A stretch of 64,000 bases of DNA from Streptomyces violens (GCF_000717745.1 NZ_JOBH01000017.1:134498-198497); one strand, 5' to 3'; numbered from the stretch's first letter, positions 18,033 to 27,925 are shown. Program-made: numbers and translations. The notes: generated from the letters alone by a model not told the origin.

Positions 18033-18203
18033 ATGGGGATCGCATGCCCGGCCCGACCGCAGGGAACCGGCTGGACGGTGCCGCAGCCGGCACAGCTCCA
18101 GGCGGGACGCCACGTCACGGCTGGAGCGGCGGTGGTACCGGATCGTCGTCTATTCTCCGATTCGAGCGGATCCGCATCCGGATCCGGCACGGTGTTGGAG
18201 GAG
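18033..18203 (+). other. in-frame extension encoding the long SigR isoform (SigR')
   Basis: The sigR frame continues upstream without a stop to ATG 18033, which has GGGAG eight bases before it. Use of this start would add 57 residues. In S. coelicolor a ~55-residue extension made from the SigR-dependent promoter gives the unstable isoform SigR', providing transient feedback. The same layout is seen here. Confidence 0.7.
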
Positions 18204-18926
18204 GTGGGTCCGGTCAGCGGTACCGACGCAGGGACCGACGGCGCGGCACAAGCACATAACGAGGGCCAGGCGGAGGCTGCCCGCTCGGAGACGAAGGGCG
18301 AGTCGGAGGCCGAGCGCAATGCGCGTTTCGAGCGTGACGCGCTCACTTTCCTGGACCAGATGTACTCCGCCGCGCTGCGTATGACGCGCAATCCGGCGGA
18401 CGCGGAGGACCTGGTACAGGAGACGTATGCCAAGGCATACGCGTCCTTCCACCAGTTCCGCGAGGGCACGAACCTCAAGGCATGGCTGTACCGCATCCTG
18501 ACCAACACCTTCATCAACTCCTACCGCAAGAAGCAGCGGGAGCCGCAGCGCAGCGCGGCCGAGGAGATCGAGGACTGGCAGCTCGCGCGTGCCGAGTCGC
18601 ACATGTCCACGGGCCTGCGCTCGGCCGAGTCGCAGGCGCTGGACCACCTGCCCGATTCGGACGTGAAGGAAGCCCTCCAGGCCATTCCCGAGGAATTCCG
18701 CATAGCGGTGTACCTCGCGGACGTGGAGGGGTTTGCGTACAAGGAGATCGCCGACATCATGGGAACCCCCATCGGCACGGTGATGTCCCGCCTGCACCGT
18801 GGCCGCCGACAGCTGCGCGGCATGCTCGAGGACTACGCCCGTGACCGCGGGCTGGTCCCGGCCGGAGCGGGCGCTGCGGCTACTTCGGGGAAGCAGTCGC
18901 ACGATCGGAAAGGCTCCACATCATGA
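18204..18926 (+). CDS. sigR: ECF sigma factor SigR, thiol-oxidative stress
   Basis: 240 residues from GTG 18204 ([10 protein letters not shown], matching the S. coelicolor start as I recall it). Region 2 carries [31 protein letters not shown] and the -10 recognition helix; region 4 carries [46 protein letters not shown] disordered acidic ~45-residue N-terminal part precedes region 2. SigR drives thioredoxin, mycothiol and proteostasis genes on disulfide stress and is sequestered by RsrA. Its last codon overlaps the rsrA start (ATGA). A SigR-type promoter lies 250 bases upstream. GGAGGAG directly abuts GTG 18204, so the exact short start is uncertain; GTG 18192 is possible. Confidence 0.95.
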   Translation: MGPVSGTDAGTDGAAQAHNEGQAEAARSETKGESEAERNARFERDALTFLDQMYSAALRMTRNPADAEDLVQETYAKAYASFHQFREGTNLKAWLYRILTNTFINSYRKKQREPQRSAAEEIEDWQLARAESHMSTGLRSAESQALDHLPDSDVKEALQAIPEEFRIAVYLADVEGFAYKEIADIMGTPIGTVMSRLHRGRRQLRGMLEDYARDRGLVPAGAGAAATSGKQSHDRKGSTS

Positions 18927-19300
18927 GCTGCGGAGACCCGCACGAGACGGACTGCTCCGAGGTCCTTGACCACCTGTACGAGTATCTCGACCGCGAGATG
19001 CCGGACGGGGAGTGCACGAAGTTCGAGGAGCACTTCGACGAGTGCTCGCCCTGCCTGGAGAAGTACGGCCTCGAACAGGCCGTCAAGAAGCTCGTCAAGC
19101 GCTGCTGCGGCCACGACGACGTCCCCACCGACCTGCGCTCGAAGGTCATGGGACGGATCGAGCTGATCCGGTCCGGCGAGGCCGTGCCCGAGAAGAGCGT
19201 GCTCGAACAGGCGCAGGAATCGGCCGCTGCCGAGGGCCCCGGACACCAGGCCGGACCGACCGAAACCGATGCACGCACCGAGGCGGCGCGCGCCGAATAA
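18923..19300 (+). CDS. rsrA: zinc-binding redox anti-sigma factor RsrA
   Basis: 125 residues. All residues known from S. coelicolor RsrA are at the same positions: C3, H7, C11, C31, H37, C41, C44, C61 and C62, including the ZAS motif HFDECSPC. Reduced zinc-bound RsrA holds SigR; disulfide formation releases zinc and sigma. The C-terminal ~35 residues after VPEKSV form a longer Ala/Glu tail than in S. coelicolor (about 105 residues). Translationally coupled to sigR through ATGA. Confidence 0.96.
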   Translation: MSCGDPHETDCSEVLDHLYEYLDREMPDGECTKFEEHFDECSPCLEKYGLEQAVKKLVKRCCGHDDVPTDLRSKVMGRIELIRSGEAVPEKSVLEQAQESAAAEGPGHQAGPTETDARTEAARAE

Positions 19301-19437
19301 CGCGCCGGGTCACTCCATCGGGTGAGGGGTGGCTGATGTGCCCCACCCAATCCCCGGATGCGCCCGCACGCGCCGCCCGCGCCTTCTAAGCTCACCGGAC
19401 CTGAAGCGTCATCGCTCGGTACGGGGAGGAGGGCGCC

Positions 19438-20892
19438 ATGCGGCAGCTGCCCATGGGCGCGTACGCGTACATCGGATGTGCCGTCCTGGCGGCGGCCGGC
19501 TGTGCCGCCCCCGCCGCCCTGCCCGCCGCGGGCACCCCCTGGCCCACCGTGGCCCTGCTCGCCGTGCTCTACGCCGCCTGCGAGCGGATGCGCGACTGCC
19601 CGCTGATCCGGGCCCGGACCCGCGCACACGCAGGCGGCGCACCGGGGCACGGCGACGCCGTGCCGTCCCGATGGGGCTGCCCCGTGCTGCTCGCCGGGGT
19701 CTTCCTGCTGCCGCCCGCCGCAGCCGCCCTGGCCGCCCTGCCCGGCGCGCTCCTCTCAGGTACCGCGGAACGTTCGCCCGTGGCACGCCGCCTCTGGCAC
19801 GCGGCGGAACTGGCCCTGGCCGCCTGGGCCGCCGCCCAGGTCTTCGGCGCGGGCGGCAGCCACGCCGTCCTCACCCCCGAATTCCCCTACGCGCTGCTGC
19901 CCGCCGCGGCCGCCACCACCGCCTTCTGCGCCGTCCTGGCCGTCCTGGACGGCGGCATCCTCATCGCCGCCGAGCGGCACCCGCCGCGCACCGCCTGGCG
20001 CGGCCTGCTGCTCCGCTCGCTCGCCCCGCACCTGGTGCACGGCCTGGCCGGACTGATGATGGCCGTCCTCTGGCGCAGCTCCTACGGGCCCGCCGCGGCC
20101 CTGCTCGTCCTGCTGCCCATGTACATCTCCTGCTGGGTCTTCGCGCAGTACCACCGTGAGCGCGCCGCGCACCAGGCCACCATCCGCGCCCTCGTCCAGG
20201 CCGTCGACCTCAAGGACCGCTACACCCGCGGCCACAGCGAACGCGTCGGCCGCGCCTCGGTGATGATCGCCCGCGAGCTGGGCATGGCCGAGGACCGCCT
20301 CGAAGTACTGCGCTTCGCCGGCATCCTGCACGACGTCGGCAAGCTCGGCGTGCCCACCCGGCTCCTCCAGAAGGACGGCCCGCTCACCGCCGAAGAGCGG
20401 CGGGTCATCGAGCTGCACCCGGAGTACGGCCATGAGATCGTCCGCGGCATCGGCTTCCTCGGCGAGGCCAGGGCCGCGATCCTGCACCACCACGAACGCA
20501 TGGACGGCAAGGGCTACCCCTACGGCCTCCGGGGGCGCGAGATCCCCGAATTCGCCCGGGTGGTCGCCGTCGCCGACGCCTTCGACGCGATGACCTCCAC
20601 CCGCTCCTACCGCCGCGCCCGCCCGGTCGCCGCCGCCGTCGCCGAGCTGCGCCGCAGCGCGGGCGCCCAGCTCGACCCGCGCATGGTCCGCGCCCTGGTC
20701 GCCGCGCTCGCCCGGCACGGCTGGCAGCCCGAGGTCGTCACCGCGGGCGCCGACGGGCCCGCCCTGCCGCCGCCCCGGCGTGCGGGCGTCCCCCTCCGCA
20801 GGCGCCCGGCCCCGGCGGCGGTACCGGGTACTCCAGCGCTGCCCGGCGCCGCCGCGAGGCCGCACCCCGGCGCCGCCAAGGGGGAGCGGTGA
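19438..20892 (+). CDS. membrane HD-GYP domain protein (c-di-GMP phosphodiesterase)
   Basis: 484 residues. The N-terminal ~230 residues hold several hydrophobic spans. A complete HD-GYP domain follows: YTRGHSERVGRAS, FAGILHDVGKLG (HD), HPEYGHEIV, HHHERMDGKGYP (the HHExxDGxGYP motif) and VAVADAFDAMTS. All metal ligands appear intact, so c-di-GMP hydrolysis is expected; c-di-GMP governs Streptomyces development through BldD. GGGGAGGAGGG precedes the ATG. It lies 137 bases after rsrA and overlaps the next gene by four bases (GTGA). A Pro/Ala-rich tail of ~45 residues ends the protein. Confidence 0.93.
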   Translation: MRQLPMGAYAYIGCAVLAAAGCAAPAALPAAGTPWPTVALLAVLYAACERMRDCPLIRARTRAHAGGAPGHGDAVPSRWGCPVLLAGVFLLPPAAAALAALPGALLSGTAERSPVARRLWHAAELALAAWAAAQVFGAGGSHAVLTPEFPYALLPAAAATTAFCAVLAVLDGGILIAAERHPPRTAWRGLLLRSLAPHLVHGLAGLMMAVLWRSSYGPAAALLVLLPMYISCWVFAQYHRERAAHQATIRALVQAVDLKDRYTRGHSERVGRASVMIARELGMAEDRLEVLRFAGILHDVGKLGVPTRLLQKDGPLTAEERRVIELHPEYGHEIVRGIGFLGEARAAILHHHERMDGKGYPYGLRGREIPEFARVVAVADAFDAMTSTRSYRRARPVAAAVAELRRSAGAQLDPRMVRALVAALARHGWQPEVVTAGADGPALPPPRRAGVPLRRRPAPAAVPGTPALPGAAARPHPGAAKGER

Positions 20893-22223
20893 GCGGCGCC
20901 GCGCCGCGGACCGCCGCCGCGGGCCACGCCGACCCGCCCGCCGTCCCGCACCGCACCGGCACCCCCCGTGCCGTCGCCCTCGTCCACGCCGCGGCCGGCG
21001 CCCTCGCCTGCCTCGCGCTCGGCCACACCCTCTGGCACGGCCTCACCGACCCCGGCATCGCCCTCGCGTTCGGCGCCCTGATAGCGGTCGGCGAGCTGGC
21101 CCGCTGGGGCGCGGGGCCGCCCGCGCGCGGCGGCGCCGCCGCGCTGCCCGGCGACCGCGAGAGCGCCCCGCTCGGCGTCGCCGGAGCCCTGGCCTACGCC
21201 CTGCTCGGCGAGGTCGCCGGGCGTCCCACCGCCCACGGCGTCCTGCAGACCGTCGCCGTCGTGGTCGCCGCAGGGCTCATCGGCCTCGTCCCGCACGTGG
21301 CGCTCGGCCGGGGCCCGGCCCTGGACCACATCGCCCGCCGCGTCTTGACCGTCGGCTTCGCCGCGACCTGCTTCCAGCCCCTGTACAACACCGGCCGGCT
21401 GGCCGCCTGGATCGGCGACGGCACGTACTACACCTGCTACCTCCTCGGCATCCTCGTGCTCACCGCCCTGTGCGACGCCGTGCTCGCCGCGGCCCTGGCC
21501 AGGGCCCGTACCGGCTGGCCGTACGGCCCCCTCCTCCGCGACGAACTGCGCTCCCTGCTCGGCATCGGCTCGGCGATCTGCGCGACGGGCCTGGTCATCG
21601 CGCTGGCCACGGCCGTCGCCGGGCTCTGGGCACTGCCCGTCTTCTGTCTGCCGCTCCTCCTCACCCAGTTCTCCTTCCGCCGCTACGCCGCCGTCCGCGC
21701 CACCTACCGGCAGACCATCGCCTCCCTCGCCCGCGCCACCGAGATCGCCGGCTACACCCCGCCGGGCCACGCCCGCCGGGTCGCCGTCCTCAGCCGCGCC
21801 GTCGGCCGGGAACTGGGCCTCGGCGAGGCCGACTTGAACGTCCTGGAATACGCGGCCCTGATGCACGACATCGGACAGCTCTCCCTGGTGGACCCCGTGA
21901 CCGGCGGCGCCACCGCCGGGCTGCCCGCCGCCGAACAGCGCAGGATCGCCCTGCTCGGCGGGGCCGTCGTCCGCCAGACCGGGGCGCCCGCGGAGGTCGC
22001 CGTGATCGTCGAGCGGCAGGCCGATCCCTTCCGGGAGCAGCCGCTGCCCGCCCGCATCGTGCGCACCGTGAACGCCTACGACGACCTCGCGGGCGGCGAC
22101 GGCGGCCCCGGGGGCACGCTGCGCGCCCTGGAACGGCTCCGCCTCTCGACCGCACAGGACTTCGAACCCCGTGTGGTGGAGGCCCTCGCCCGAGTGCTCT
22201 CCCGGCCGCTCGCCGCGGCCTGA
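20889..22223 (+). CDS. membrane HD-domain protein with degenerate GYP motif
   Basis: 444 residues with the same plan as its upstream neighbour: N-terminal membrane spans (about 30-290) then an HD domain. PGHARRVAVLSRAVGRELG and YAALMHDIGQLSL keep the HD pair, but the second half lacks HHExxDGxGYP; the corresponding stretch reads VERQADPFREQPLPARIV before VNAYDDL. It is probably catalytically impaired, acting as a sensor or partner of the intact HD-GYP protein. GTG start overlaps the previous stop, indicating coupled translation. Confidence 0.85.
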   Translation: MSGAAPRTAAAGHADPPAVPHRTGTPRAVALVHAAAGALACLALGHTLWHGLTDPGIALAFGALIAVGELARWGAGPPARGGAAALPGDRESAPLGVAGALAYALLGEVAGRPTAHGVLQTVAVVVAAGLIGLVPHVALGRGPALDHIARRVLTVGFAATCFQPLYNTGRLAAWIGDGTYYTCYLLGILVLTALCDAVLAAALARARTGWPYGPLLRDELRSLLGIGSAICATGLVIALATAVAGLWALPVFCLPLLLTQFSFRRYAAVRATYRQTIASLARATEIAGYTPPGHARRVAVLSRAVGRELGLGEADLNVLEYAALMHDIGQLSLVDPVTGGATAGLPAAEQRRIALLGGAVVRQTGAPAEVAVIVERQADPFREQPLPARIVRTVNAYDDLAGGDGGPGGTLRALERLRLSTAQDFEPRVVEALARVLSRPLAAA

Positions 22224-22508
22224 CCGGCCCTTCCGCGGTGCACACGGTGCCCACAGGGGTAGCCGTCACGTATCGGGGTACCGGTTCAAGGTCACGGAAA
22301 CCGATGGGTAATGAGCGGCCTCGGATATGGGCATGGTTGGATGCGAAGGAGGCCCCGGGGAGCGGGGCCGAGGGGGCTGCGCGAGGCAAGGAGCAGCAGG
22401 GGGCGCCGGTCATCGGGCTGAGCCCGGCGGCAAACTGTGGCAGGTTGTCGAGTGAGCCCTCGGCCGTCCGCCGGACGGCACCAAGGAAGCAATCGGCAGG
22501 CGGGAATC

Positions 22509-23495
22509 GTGAAGATCTTCGGCAAGGTACGGCACCGGCCCTCCGCCTCGTGGCGGCAGGCGACCGACCGCGCTTTCACGCTGATCGGCGACGGCCGTTA
22601 CGAGGACGCGGGCGCGCTGCTCACCCGCGCCGCCGACATGGAGCCGTGGCTGTCGGAGTCCTGGTTCAACCTCGCCCTGCTGCACAAATTCCGGCACGAC
22701 TGGGAGCAGGCCCGCACCGCCGGACTGCGCGCCGTCGCCCTGCTGGAGCGCGAGGCCGGGGCCCCCGACTGGTGGAACGTGGGCATCGCGGCCACCGCCC
22801 TGCAGGACTGGCCGCTGGCCCGCCGCGCCTGGCAGGCGTACGGCCTGCACGTGCCCGGCGAGGGCGCGCCCTCCGGGGAGCCGCGCGGCATGCAGCTCGG
22901 CAGCGCCGCGGTCCGCCTCTCGCCCGAGGGCGAGGCCGAGGTCGTCTGGGGCCGCCGGCTGGACCCCGCCCGCATCGAGGTGCTCTCCATCCCGCTGCCG
23001 TCCTCCGGGCGCCGCTGGGGCGAGGTCGTCCTGCACGACGGCGTCCCGCACGGCGAGCGCACGACCACGGCCGGGCCCTCCTACCCCGTCTTCGACGAGA
23101 TCGAGCTGTGGGCGCCCTCGCCGGTGCCCACCTGGGTCGTCCTCCTGGAGGCGGCCGGCGAGGCCGACCGGGACGCCCTGGAGCGGCTGGCCGCGGACGC
23201 CGGGTACGCCGCCGAGGACTGGTCCTCCTCCGTCCGCCTGCTGTGCCGCACCTGCTCCGAGAGCCGGATGCCCAGCGACGAGGGCGAGGGCGCGCAGCTG
23301 GACCCGCACGACCACAGCGAGCCCGGCCATCCGGGCCCGCTCGGACACCGCACGGCCGGCTCCGGCTCCCTGTGGGTGCCCGAGCGCGAGTGCGGCATCG
23401 CCGCGCCCGCCGGGCTGGTACGCGGCCTGCTGGACGGCTGGGTGGCCGACAGCCCGGACACCCGCGAGTGGCGGGACCTCGAAGAGGTCTGCTGA
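22509..23495 (+). CDS. TPR-containing protein of unknown function
   Basis: 328 residues starting at GTG 22509 (VKIFGKVRHRPSASW). Residues ~20-90 contain two TPR-like helices (ERYEDAG-type: GDGRYEDAGALLTRAADMEP and WFNLALLHKFRHDWEQARTA). The remainder is a mixed domain ending with a CxxC (RLLCRTCSES) and the closing C of VPERECG, which could bind zinc. No signal peptide. I do not recognise a function. The 285 bases before it (22224-22508) hold no gene or clear element. Confidence 0.75.
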   Translation: MKIFGKVRHRPSASWRQATDRAFTLIGDGRYEDAGALLTRAADMEPWLSESWFNLALLHKFRHDWEQARTAGLRAVALLEREAGAPDWWNVGIAATALQDWPLARRAWQAYGLHVPGEGAPSGEPRGMQLGSAAVRLSPEGEAEVVWGRRLDPARIEVLSIPLPSSGRRWGEVVLHDGVPHGERTTTAGPSYPVFDEIELWAPSPVPTWVVLLEAAGEADRDALERLAADAGYAAEDWSSSVRLLCRTCSESRMPSDEGEGAQLDPHDHSEPGHPGPLGHRTAGSGSLWVPERECGIAAPAGLVRGLLDGWVADSPDTREWRDLEEVC

Positions 23496-23603
23496 GTTCC
23501 CTGCGTCGGCGGGTGCACGGCGGGCCCCCGTACCCTGTACGGGTTGCTGTACTGGCAGCTAAGAAGAATCTTTGCGGAACATCGCGGAAGGCGTGCGGCG
23601 GAC

Positions 23604-24242
23604 ATGGCGCAGCAGATTGATCAGGATGGCGACCAGCAGGTGGACACCGAGTTCATCGATGACGTGACCGACGCGGACGCGCGGGAGAAGGCGTACCGCG
23701 AGCGCGGCACCTCCCGCCCGATCACCGTGGTCGGCAATCCGGTGCTCCACAAGGAGTGCAAGAACGTCACCGAGTTCGACGACGAGCTCGCGAAGCTCGT
23801 CGACGACATGTTCGCCTCCCAGCGCACCGCCGAGGGCGTGGGCCTGGCCGCCAACCAGATCGGCGTCGACCTGAAGGTCTTCGTCTACGACTGCATGGAC
23901 GACCAGGGCGTACGCCACGTCGGCGCGGTCTGCAACCCGGTCCTGGACGAGCTCCCGGCCGCCCGCCGCGTCCTGGACGACTCCAACGAGGGCTGCCTGT
24001 CGGTCCCCGGCGCATACGCCGAGCTCGCGCGCCCCGACTACGCGGTCGTGCGCGGCCAGGACCTCAAGGGCAACGACATCGCCGTCGAAGGCACCGGCTA
24101 CTTCGCCCGCTGCCTCCAGCACGAAACGGACCACCTGTACGGCTACCTCTACATCGACCGCCTCTCGAAGCGCGACCGCAAGGACGTACTGAAGCAGATG
24201 GCGGAGGGGACGCCGCGGTATCCGGTGGTGGCGAACGACTGA
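23604..24242 (+). CDS. def: peptide deformylase
   Basis: 212 residues from ATG 23604. Motif 1 [10 protein letters not shown] (78-87), motif 2 EGCLS (129-133, metal ligand C131) and motif 3 QHETDHLYG (172-180, ligands H173 and H177, catalytic E174) are intact. It removes the N-formyl group from nascent proteins. The ~35-residue N-terminal extension before [12 protein letters not shown] is acidic and longer than in the minimal enzyme. An in-frame ATG at 23544 would add 20 unlikely residues. It converges on nrdB. Confidence 0.95.
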   Translation: MAQQIDQDGDQQVDTEFIDDVTDADAREKAYRERGTSRPITVVGNPVLHKECKNVTEFDDELAKLVDDMFASQRTAEGVGLAANQIGVDLKVFVYDCMDDQGVRHVGAVCNPVLDELPAARRVLDDSNEGCLSVPGAYAELARPDYAVVRGQDLKGNDIAVEGTGYFARCLQHETDHLYGYLYIDRLSKRDRKDVLKQMAEGTPRYPVVAND

Positions 24243-24251
24243 GGTCGCGCA

Positions 24252-24281
24252 GGCCCCGCGCCCCTGACGGGGCGCGGGGCC
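24252..24281. terminator. bidirectional terminator between def and nrdB
   Basis: A perfect 13-bp stem GGCCCCGCGCCCC/GGGGCGCGGGGCC with a TGAC tetraloop, ten bases after the def stop and facing the nrdB stop. Confidence 0.85.
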
Positions 24282-24312
24282 GCTGATGACGACGCCGCCT
24301 GTGCGCGGCTCT

Positions 24313-25335
24313 CTAGAAGTCGTCGTCGAAGGAGACCGAGCCCTCGACCGCGACCTGGTACGCGGAGGCGCGGCGCTCGAAGAAGTTGGTCAGCTCCTGG
24401 ACGTTCTGCAGCTCCATGAAGGAGAAGGGGTTCTCCGAGCCGTACACGGGTGCAAAGCCGAGCCGCTGCAGCCGCTGGTCGGCCACGCACTGCAGGTACT
24501 CGCGCATGGACGCGGTGTTCATGCCCGGCAGGCCCTCGCCGCACAGGTCGCGCGCGAACTGCAGCTCCGCCTCGACGGCCTCCTTCAACATGTCGATGAC
24601 CTGCTGTTCCAGCTCCGCGTCGAAGAGGTCGGGCTCCTCCTCACGGACCGTGTCCACGACCGAGAACGCGAACTCCATGTGCATCGTTTCGTCGCGAAAG
24701 ACCCAGTTCGTCCCCGTAGCCAGGCCGTGCAGCAGGCCCCGCGAGCGGAACCAGTACACGTATGCGAACGCGCCGTAGAAGAACAGCCCCTCGATGCAGG
24801 CCGCGAAGCAGATCAGGTTCAGCAGGAAACGGCGGCGGTCGGCCTTGGTCTCCAGGCGGTCGATCTTCTCGACGGAGTCCATCCAGCGGAAGCAGAACTG
24901 CGCCTTCTCGCGGATGGACGGGATGTTCTCGACGGCGGCGAACGCGTCGGCGCGGTCGTCCGGGTCGGGCAGGTACGTGTCCAGCAGTGTCAAGTAGAAC
25001 TGGACGTGCACGGCTTCCTCGAAGAGCTGCCGCGAGAGGTAGAGGCGCGCCTCGGGGGAGTTGATGTGCTTGTACAGCGTGAGGACCAGGTTGTTCGCGA
25101 CGATCGAGTCGCCGGTCGCGAAGAAGGCGACCAGGCGGCCGATCAGGTGCTGCTCGCCCGGTGAGAGCTTGGCGAGGTCGGCCACGTCGGAGTGGAGGTC
25201 GACCTCCTCCACGGTCCAGGTGTTCTTGATCGCGTCGCGGTACCGGTCGTAGAAGTCCGGGTAGCGCATGGGGCGCAGGGTCAGTTCGAAGCCCGGGTCG
25301 AGCAGGTTCTTCGTCTTGTTGCTGTCGGTGGACAT
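24313..25335 (-). CDS. nrdB: class Ia ribonucleotide reductase, beta subunit
   Basis: 340 residues. The di-iron/tyrosyl site is visible: FFATGDSIVANNL (first Asp), EEAVHVQFYL giving E, H(+3) and the radical Tyr(+7), and FRDETMHMEF near 220. The C terminus ends FDDDF, the tail that docks in NrdA. It supplies the radical for aerobic deoxynucleotide synthesis. Its ATG shares one base with the nrdA stop (TAATG), so the two are coupled. In S. coelicolor I recall a third gene, nrdS, downstream; here def follows instead. Confidence 0.96.
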   Translation of the reverse strand: MSTDSNKTKNLLDPGFELTLRPMRYPDFYDRYRDAIKNTWTVEEVDLHSDVADLAKLSPGEQHLIGRLVAFFATGDSIVANNLVLTLYKHINSPEARLYLSRQLFEEAVHVQFYLTLLDTYLPDPDDRADAFAAVENIPSIREKAQFCFRWMDSVEKIDRLETKADRRRFLLNLICFAACIEGLFFYGAFAYVYWFRSRGLLHGLATGTNWVFRDETMHMEFAFSVVDTVREEEPDLFDAELEQQVIDMLKEAVEAELQFARDLCGEGLPGMNTASMREYLQCVADQRLQRLGFAPVYGSENPFSFMELQNVQELTNFFERRASAYQVAVEGSVSFDDDF

Positions 25336-27761
25336 TACTGGCAGGCCTCGCAGGACTCGGGGTTTTCCAGGGAGCAGGCGATCGCTTCGGGGTCGGTGGC
25401 CTGCTGGGGTACGGGGGCGGTGGCGGCGGCGCTCGTACCGCGTGCGGACTGCGCGATCCGGGTCGCGGGGCGCGACCGCAGGTAGTACGTGGTCTTGATG
25501 CCGCGCTTCCAGGCGTACGCGTACATCGAGCTGAGCTTGCCGATGGTCGGCGCCGCCATGAAGAGGTTCAGGGACTGGCTCTGGTCCAGGTACGGCGTGC
25601 GGTCGGCGGCCATGTCGATCAGCGCACGCTGCGGGATCTCCCAGGCGGTGCGGTACAGCGCGCGGATCTCCTCGGGGATCCAGGGGACGTCCTGGACCGA
25701 GCCGTTGGCCTCGCGCAGCGCGTCACGGGTGCGCGCGTCCCACAGGCCGAGAGCCTTGAGTTCCTCGATGAGGTACGCGTTGACCTGGAGGAACTCCCCG
25801 CTCAGCGTCTCGCGCTTGAAGAGGTTGGAGACCTGCGGCTCGATGCACTCGTACACGCCCGCGATGGAGGCGATGGTCGCGGTGGGGGCGATCGCCAGAA
25901 GGAGTGAGTTTCGCATGCCGGTCGCCGCGATACGGGTGCGCAGCGCGGCCCAGCGGTCGGCCCAGCGGGGCTCGGCATTGGGGTAGTGGTCGGGGTGCAG
26001 GACGCCGCGGGCGGTGCGGGTCGCCGTCCAGTTCGGGTGCGGGCCGTGCCGCTCGGCGAGGTCGGCGGAGGCCTCGTACGCGGCGAGCATGATCCGCTCG
26101 GAGATACGGGTGGACAGCTCGCGCGCCTCGGGGGAGTCGAACGGCAGGCGGAGCCGGAAGAAGACGTCCTGGAGGCCCATCAGGCCCAGACCGACCGGGC
26201 GCCAGCGGGAGTTGGAGGCGCCGGCCTGCTCGGTCGGGTAGAAGTTGATGTCGACGACGCGGTCGAGGAAGGTGACGGCCGTACGGACGGTGGCGTCCAG
26301 CCGCTCCCAGTCCATCTCGCCGTTGGTACCCAGGTGCGCGGCGAGGTTGACCGAGCCGAGGTTGCAGACGGCCGTCTCGCTGTCGTCGGTGACCTCCAGG
26401 ATCTCCGTGCAGAGGTTGGAGGAGTGGACGACGCGGCCGGGCTCGGCGGTCTGGTTCGCGGTGCGGTTGGCGGCGTCCTTGAAGGTCATCCAGCCGTTGC
26501 CGGTCTGCGCGAGGGTACGCATCATCCGCGCGTACAGCGTTCGGGCCGGGACCGCCTTGACGGCCTTCCCCTCGGCCTCGGCCTTGCGGTACGCGGCGTC
26601 GAACTCCGCGCCCCACAGGTCCACCAGCTCCGGCGCGTCCACCGGCGAGAACAGCGACCAGTCCCCGTCCGACTCGACCCGGCGCATGAACTCGTCCGGG
26701 ATCCAGTGCGCGATGTTCAGGTTGTGCGTACGCCGCGCCTCCTCACCGGTGTTGTCGCGCAGCTCCAGGAACTCTTCGATGTCCGCGTGCCAGGTCTCCA
26801 GGTACACGCAGGCCGCGCCCTTGCGGCGGCCGCCCTGGTTCACCGCGGCGACACTCGCGTCGAGGGTGCGCAGGAACGGGACGATGCCGTTGGAGTGCCC
26901 GTTGGTGCCGCGGATCAGCGAACCGCGGGCGCGCACGCGGGAGTACGAGAGGCCGATGCCGCCGGCGTGCTTCGAGAGGCGTGCGACCTGGTGGTAGCGG
27001 TCGTAGATCGAGTCCAGCTCGTCCAGCGGCGAGTCCAGCAGGTAGCAGGAGGACATCTGCGGGTGGCGGGTGCCGGAGTTGAAGAGCGTGGGGGAGGAGG
27101 GCAGGTAGGAGAGCGTGCTGGTCAGCGCGTAGAGCGCGGCGACGTCCTGGACGGCGCGGTCCGAGTGGTCCTCGGCCAGCCCGCACGCCACCCGCAGCAG
27201 GAAGTGCTGCGGCGTCTCGATGACCTTGCGGGTGAGCGGGTGGCGGAGGAGGTAGCGCGAGTAGACCGTACGCAGGCCGAAGTAGCCGAAGCGGTCGTCG
27301 GCGCCGTCCGCGAGGGCCTCCTCGACCAGGGCGTCCAGCCGGTCGGCGTGGGTGCGGACGAACTCCGCGGTGCCGTCGGCGATCAGGCCCTCGTGGTGAC
27401 CGGTGGCGACCGAGGCGGCGAAGCCCGTCGCGCCCTGGCCGGCGGCCTCCTCGGCGATCGCGGCGGTCAGCAGCCGCGCGGCCAGCTTGGAGTACTGCGG
27501 CTCGTCGCCGATCAGCCCGGCGGCGGCCTCCATCGCCAGCTCGCGCAGCTCAGCCTCGTCCGAGCCGGCGTGCCGGCCGCGCAGCGCGGCCGCGGCGACC
27601 TTGCCCGGGTCGGTGGCCGGCAGGTCGGCGGTGAGGTCGGTCAGGGTGCGCAGCAGGGCCGTACCGGGGCCGTCCTGGGCCTGCCCGGTCGCCGGCCGCG
27701 CCTCCTGTGCCGGCTGCACCGTCTGCGCCTCTCGTGCTGACTCCGCTGGCGCGATGGTCAC
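25335..27761 (-). CDS. nrdA: class Ia ribonucleotide reductase, alpha subunit
   Basis: 808 residues. The active-site triad sits in SSNLCTEILEV, the radical-path and substrate motif in ATIASIAGVYECIEP, and the C-terminal redox cysteines in CSLENPESCEACQ, which thioredoxin re-reduces. The N-terminal ~110 residues form an ATP-cone-like region with an Ala/Gln-rich leader. Start is GTG 27761 with GGAG nearby. It reduces ribonucleotides with NrdB. Expression is probably set by the two NrdR boxes and the cobalamin riboswitch upstream, leaving the B12-dependent class II enzyme dominant when B12 is plentiful. Confidence 0.96.
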   Translation of the reverse strand: MTIAPAESAREAQTVQPAQEARPATGQAQDGPGTALLRTLTDLTADLPATDPGKVAAAALRGRHAGSDEAELRELAMEAAAGLIGDEPQYSKLAARLLTAAIAEEAAGQGATGFAASVATGHHEGLIADGTAEFVRTHADRLDALVEEALADGADDRFGYFGLRTVYSRYLLRHPLTRKVIETPQHFLLRVACGLAEDHSDRAVQDVAALYALTSTLSYLPSSPTLFNSGTRHPQMSSCYLLDSPLDELDSIYDRYHQVARLSKHAGGIGLSYSRVRARGSLIRGTNGHSNGIVPFLRTLDASVAAVNQGGRRKGAACVYLETWHADIEEFLELRDNTGEEARRTHNLNIAHWIPDEFMRRVESDGDWSLFSPVDAPELVDLWGAEFDAAYRKAEAEGKAVKAVPARTLYARMMRTLAQTGNGWMTFKDAANRTANQTAEPGRVVHSSNLCTEILEVTDDSETAVCNLGSVNLAAHLGTNGEMDWERLDATVRTAVTFLDRVVDINFYPTEQAGASNSRWRPVGLGLMGLQDVFFRLRLPFDSPEARELSTRISERIMLAAYEASADLAERHGPHPNWTATRTARGVLHPDHYPNAEPRWADRWAALRTRIAATGMRNSLLLAIAPTATIASIAGVYECIEPQVSNLFKRETLSGEFLQVNAYLIEELKALGLWDARTRDALREANGSVQDVPWIPEEIRALYRTAWEIPQRALIDMAADRTPYLDQSQSLNLFMAAPTIGKLSSMYAYAWKRGIKTTYYLRSRPATRIAQSARGTSAAATAPVPQQATDPEAIACSLENPESCEACQ

Positions 27762-27925
27762 CTTGTGCTCTCCTCACTCGGCTGGGGCCGGGGGAGGGCA
27801 CGACGGAGGCGTACGGGCAGCCGCGCCGGAGCCCTGCCGGGCACGCGGGCACACCACGCAGCGTCCACCGGCCCAACCCACGGAGCCCGGACGTCTCGAC
27901 GCCCGCACCGGAACGGAACGGGCGT

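Noticed and set aside
22503..22530. GGGAAT followed 18 bases later by GGT, resembling a SigR promoter
   Set aside because: The -10 triplet does not match GTT, and the sequence overlaps the start of the TPR gene itself.
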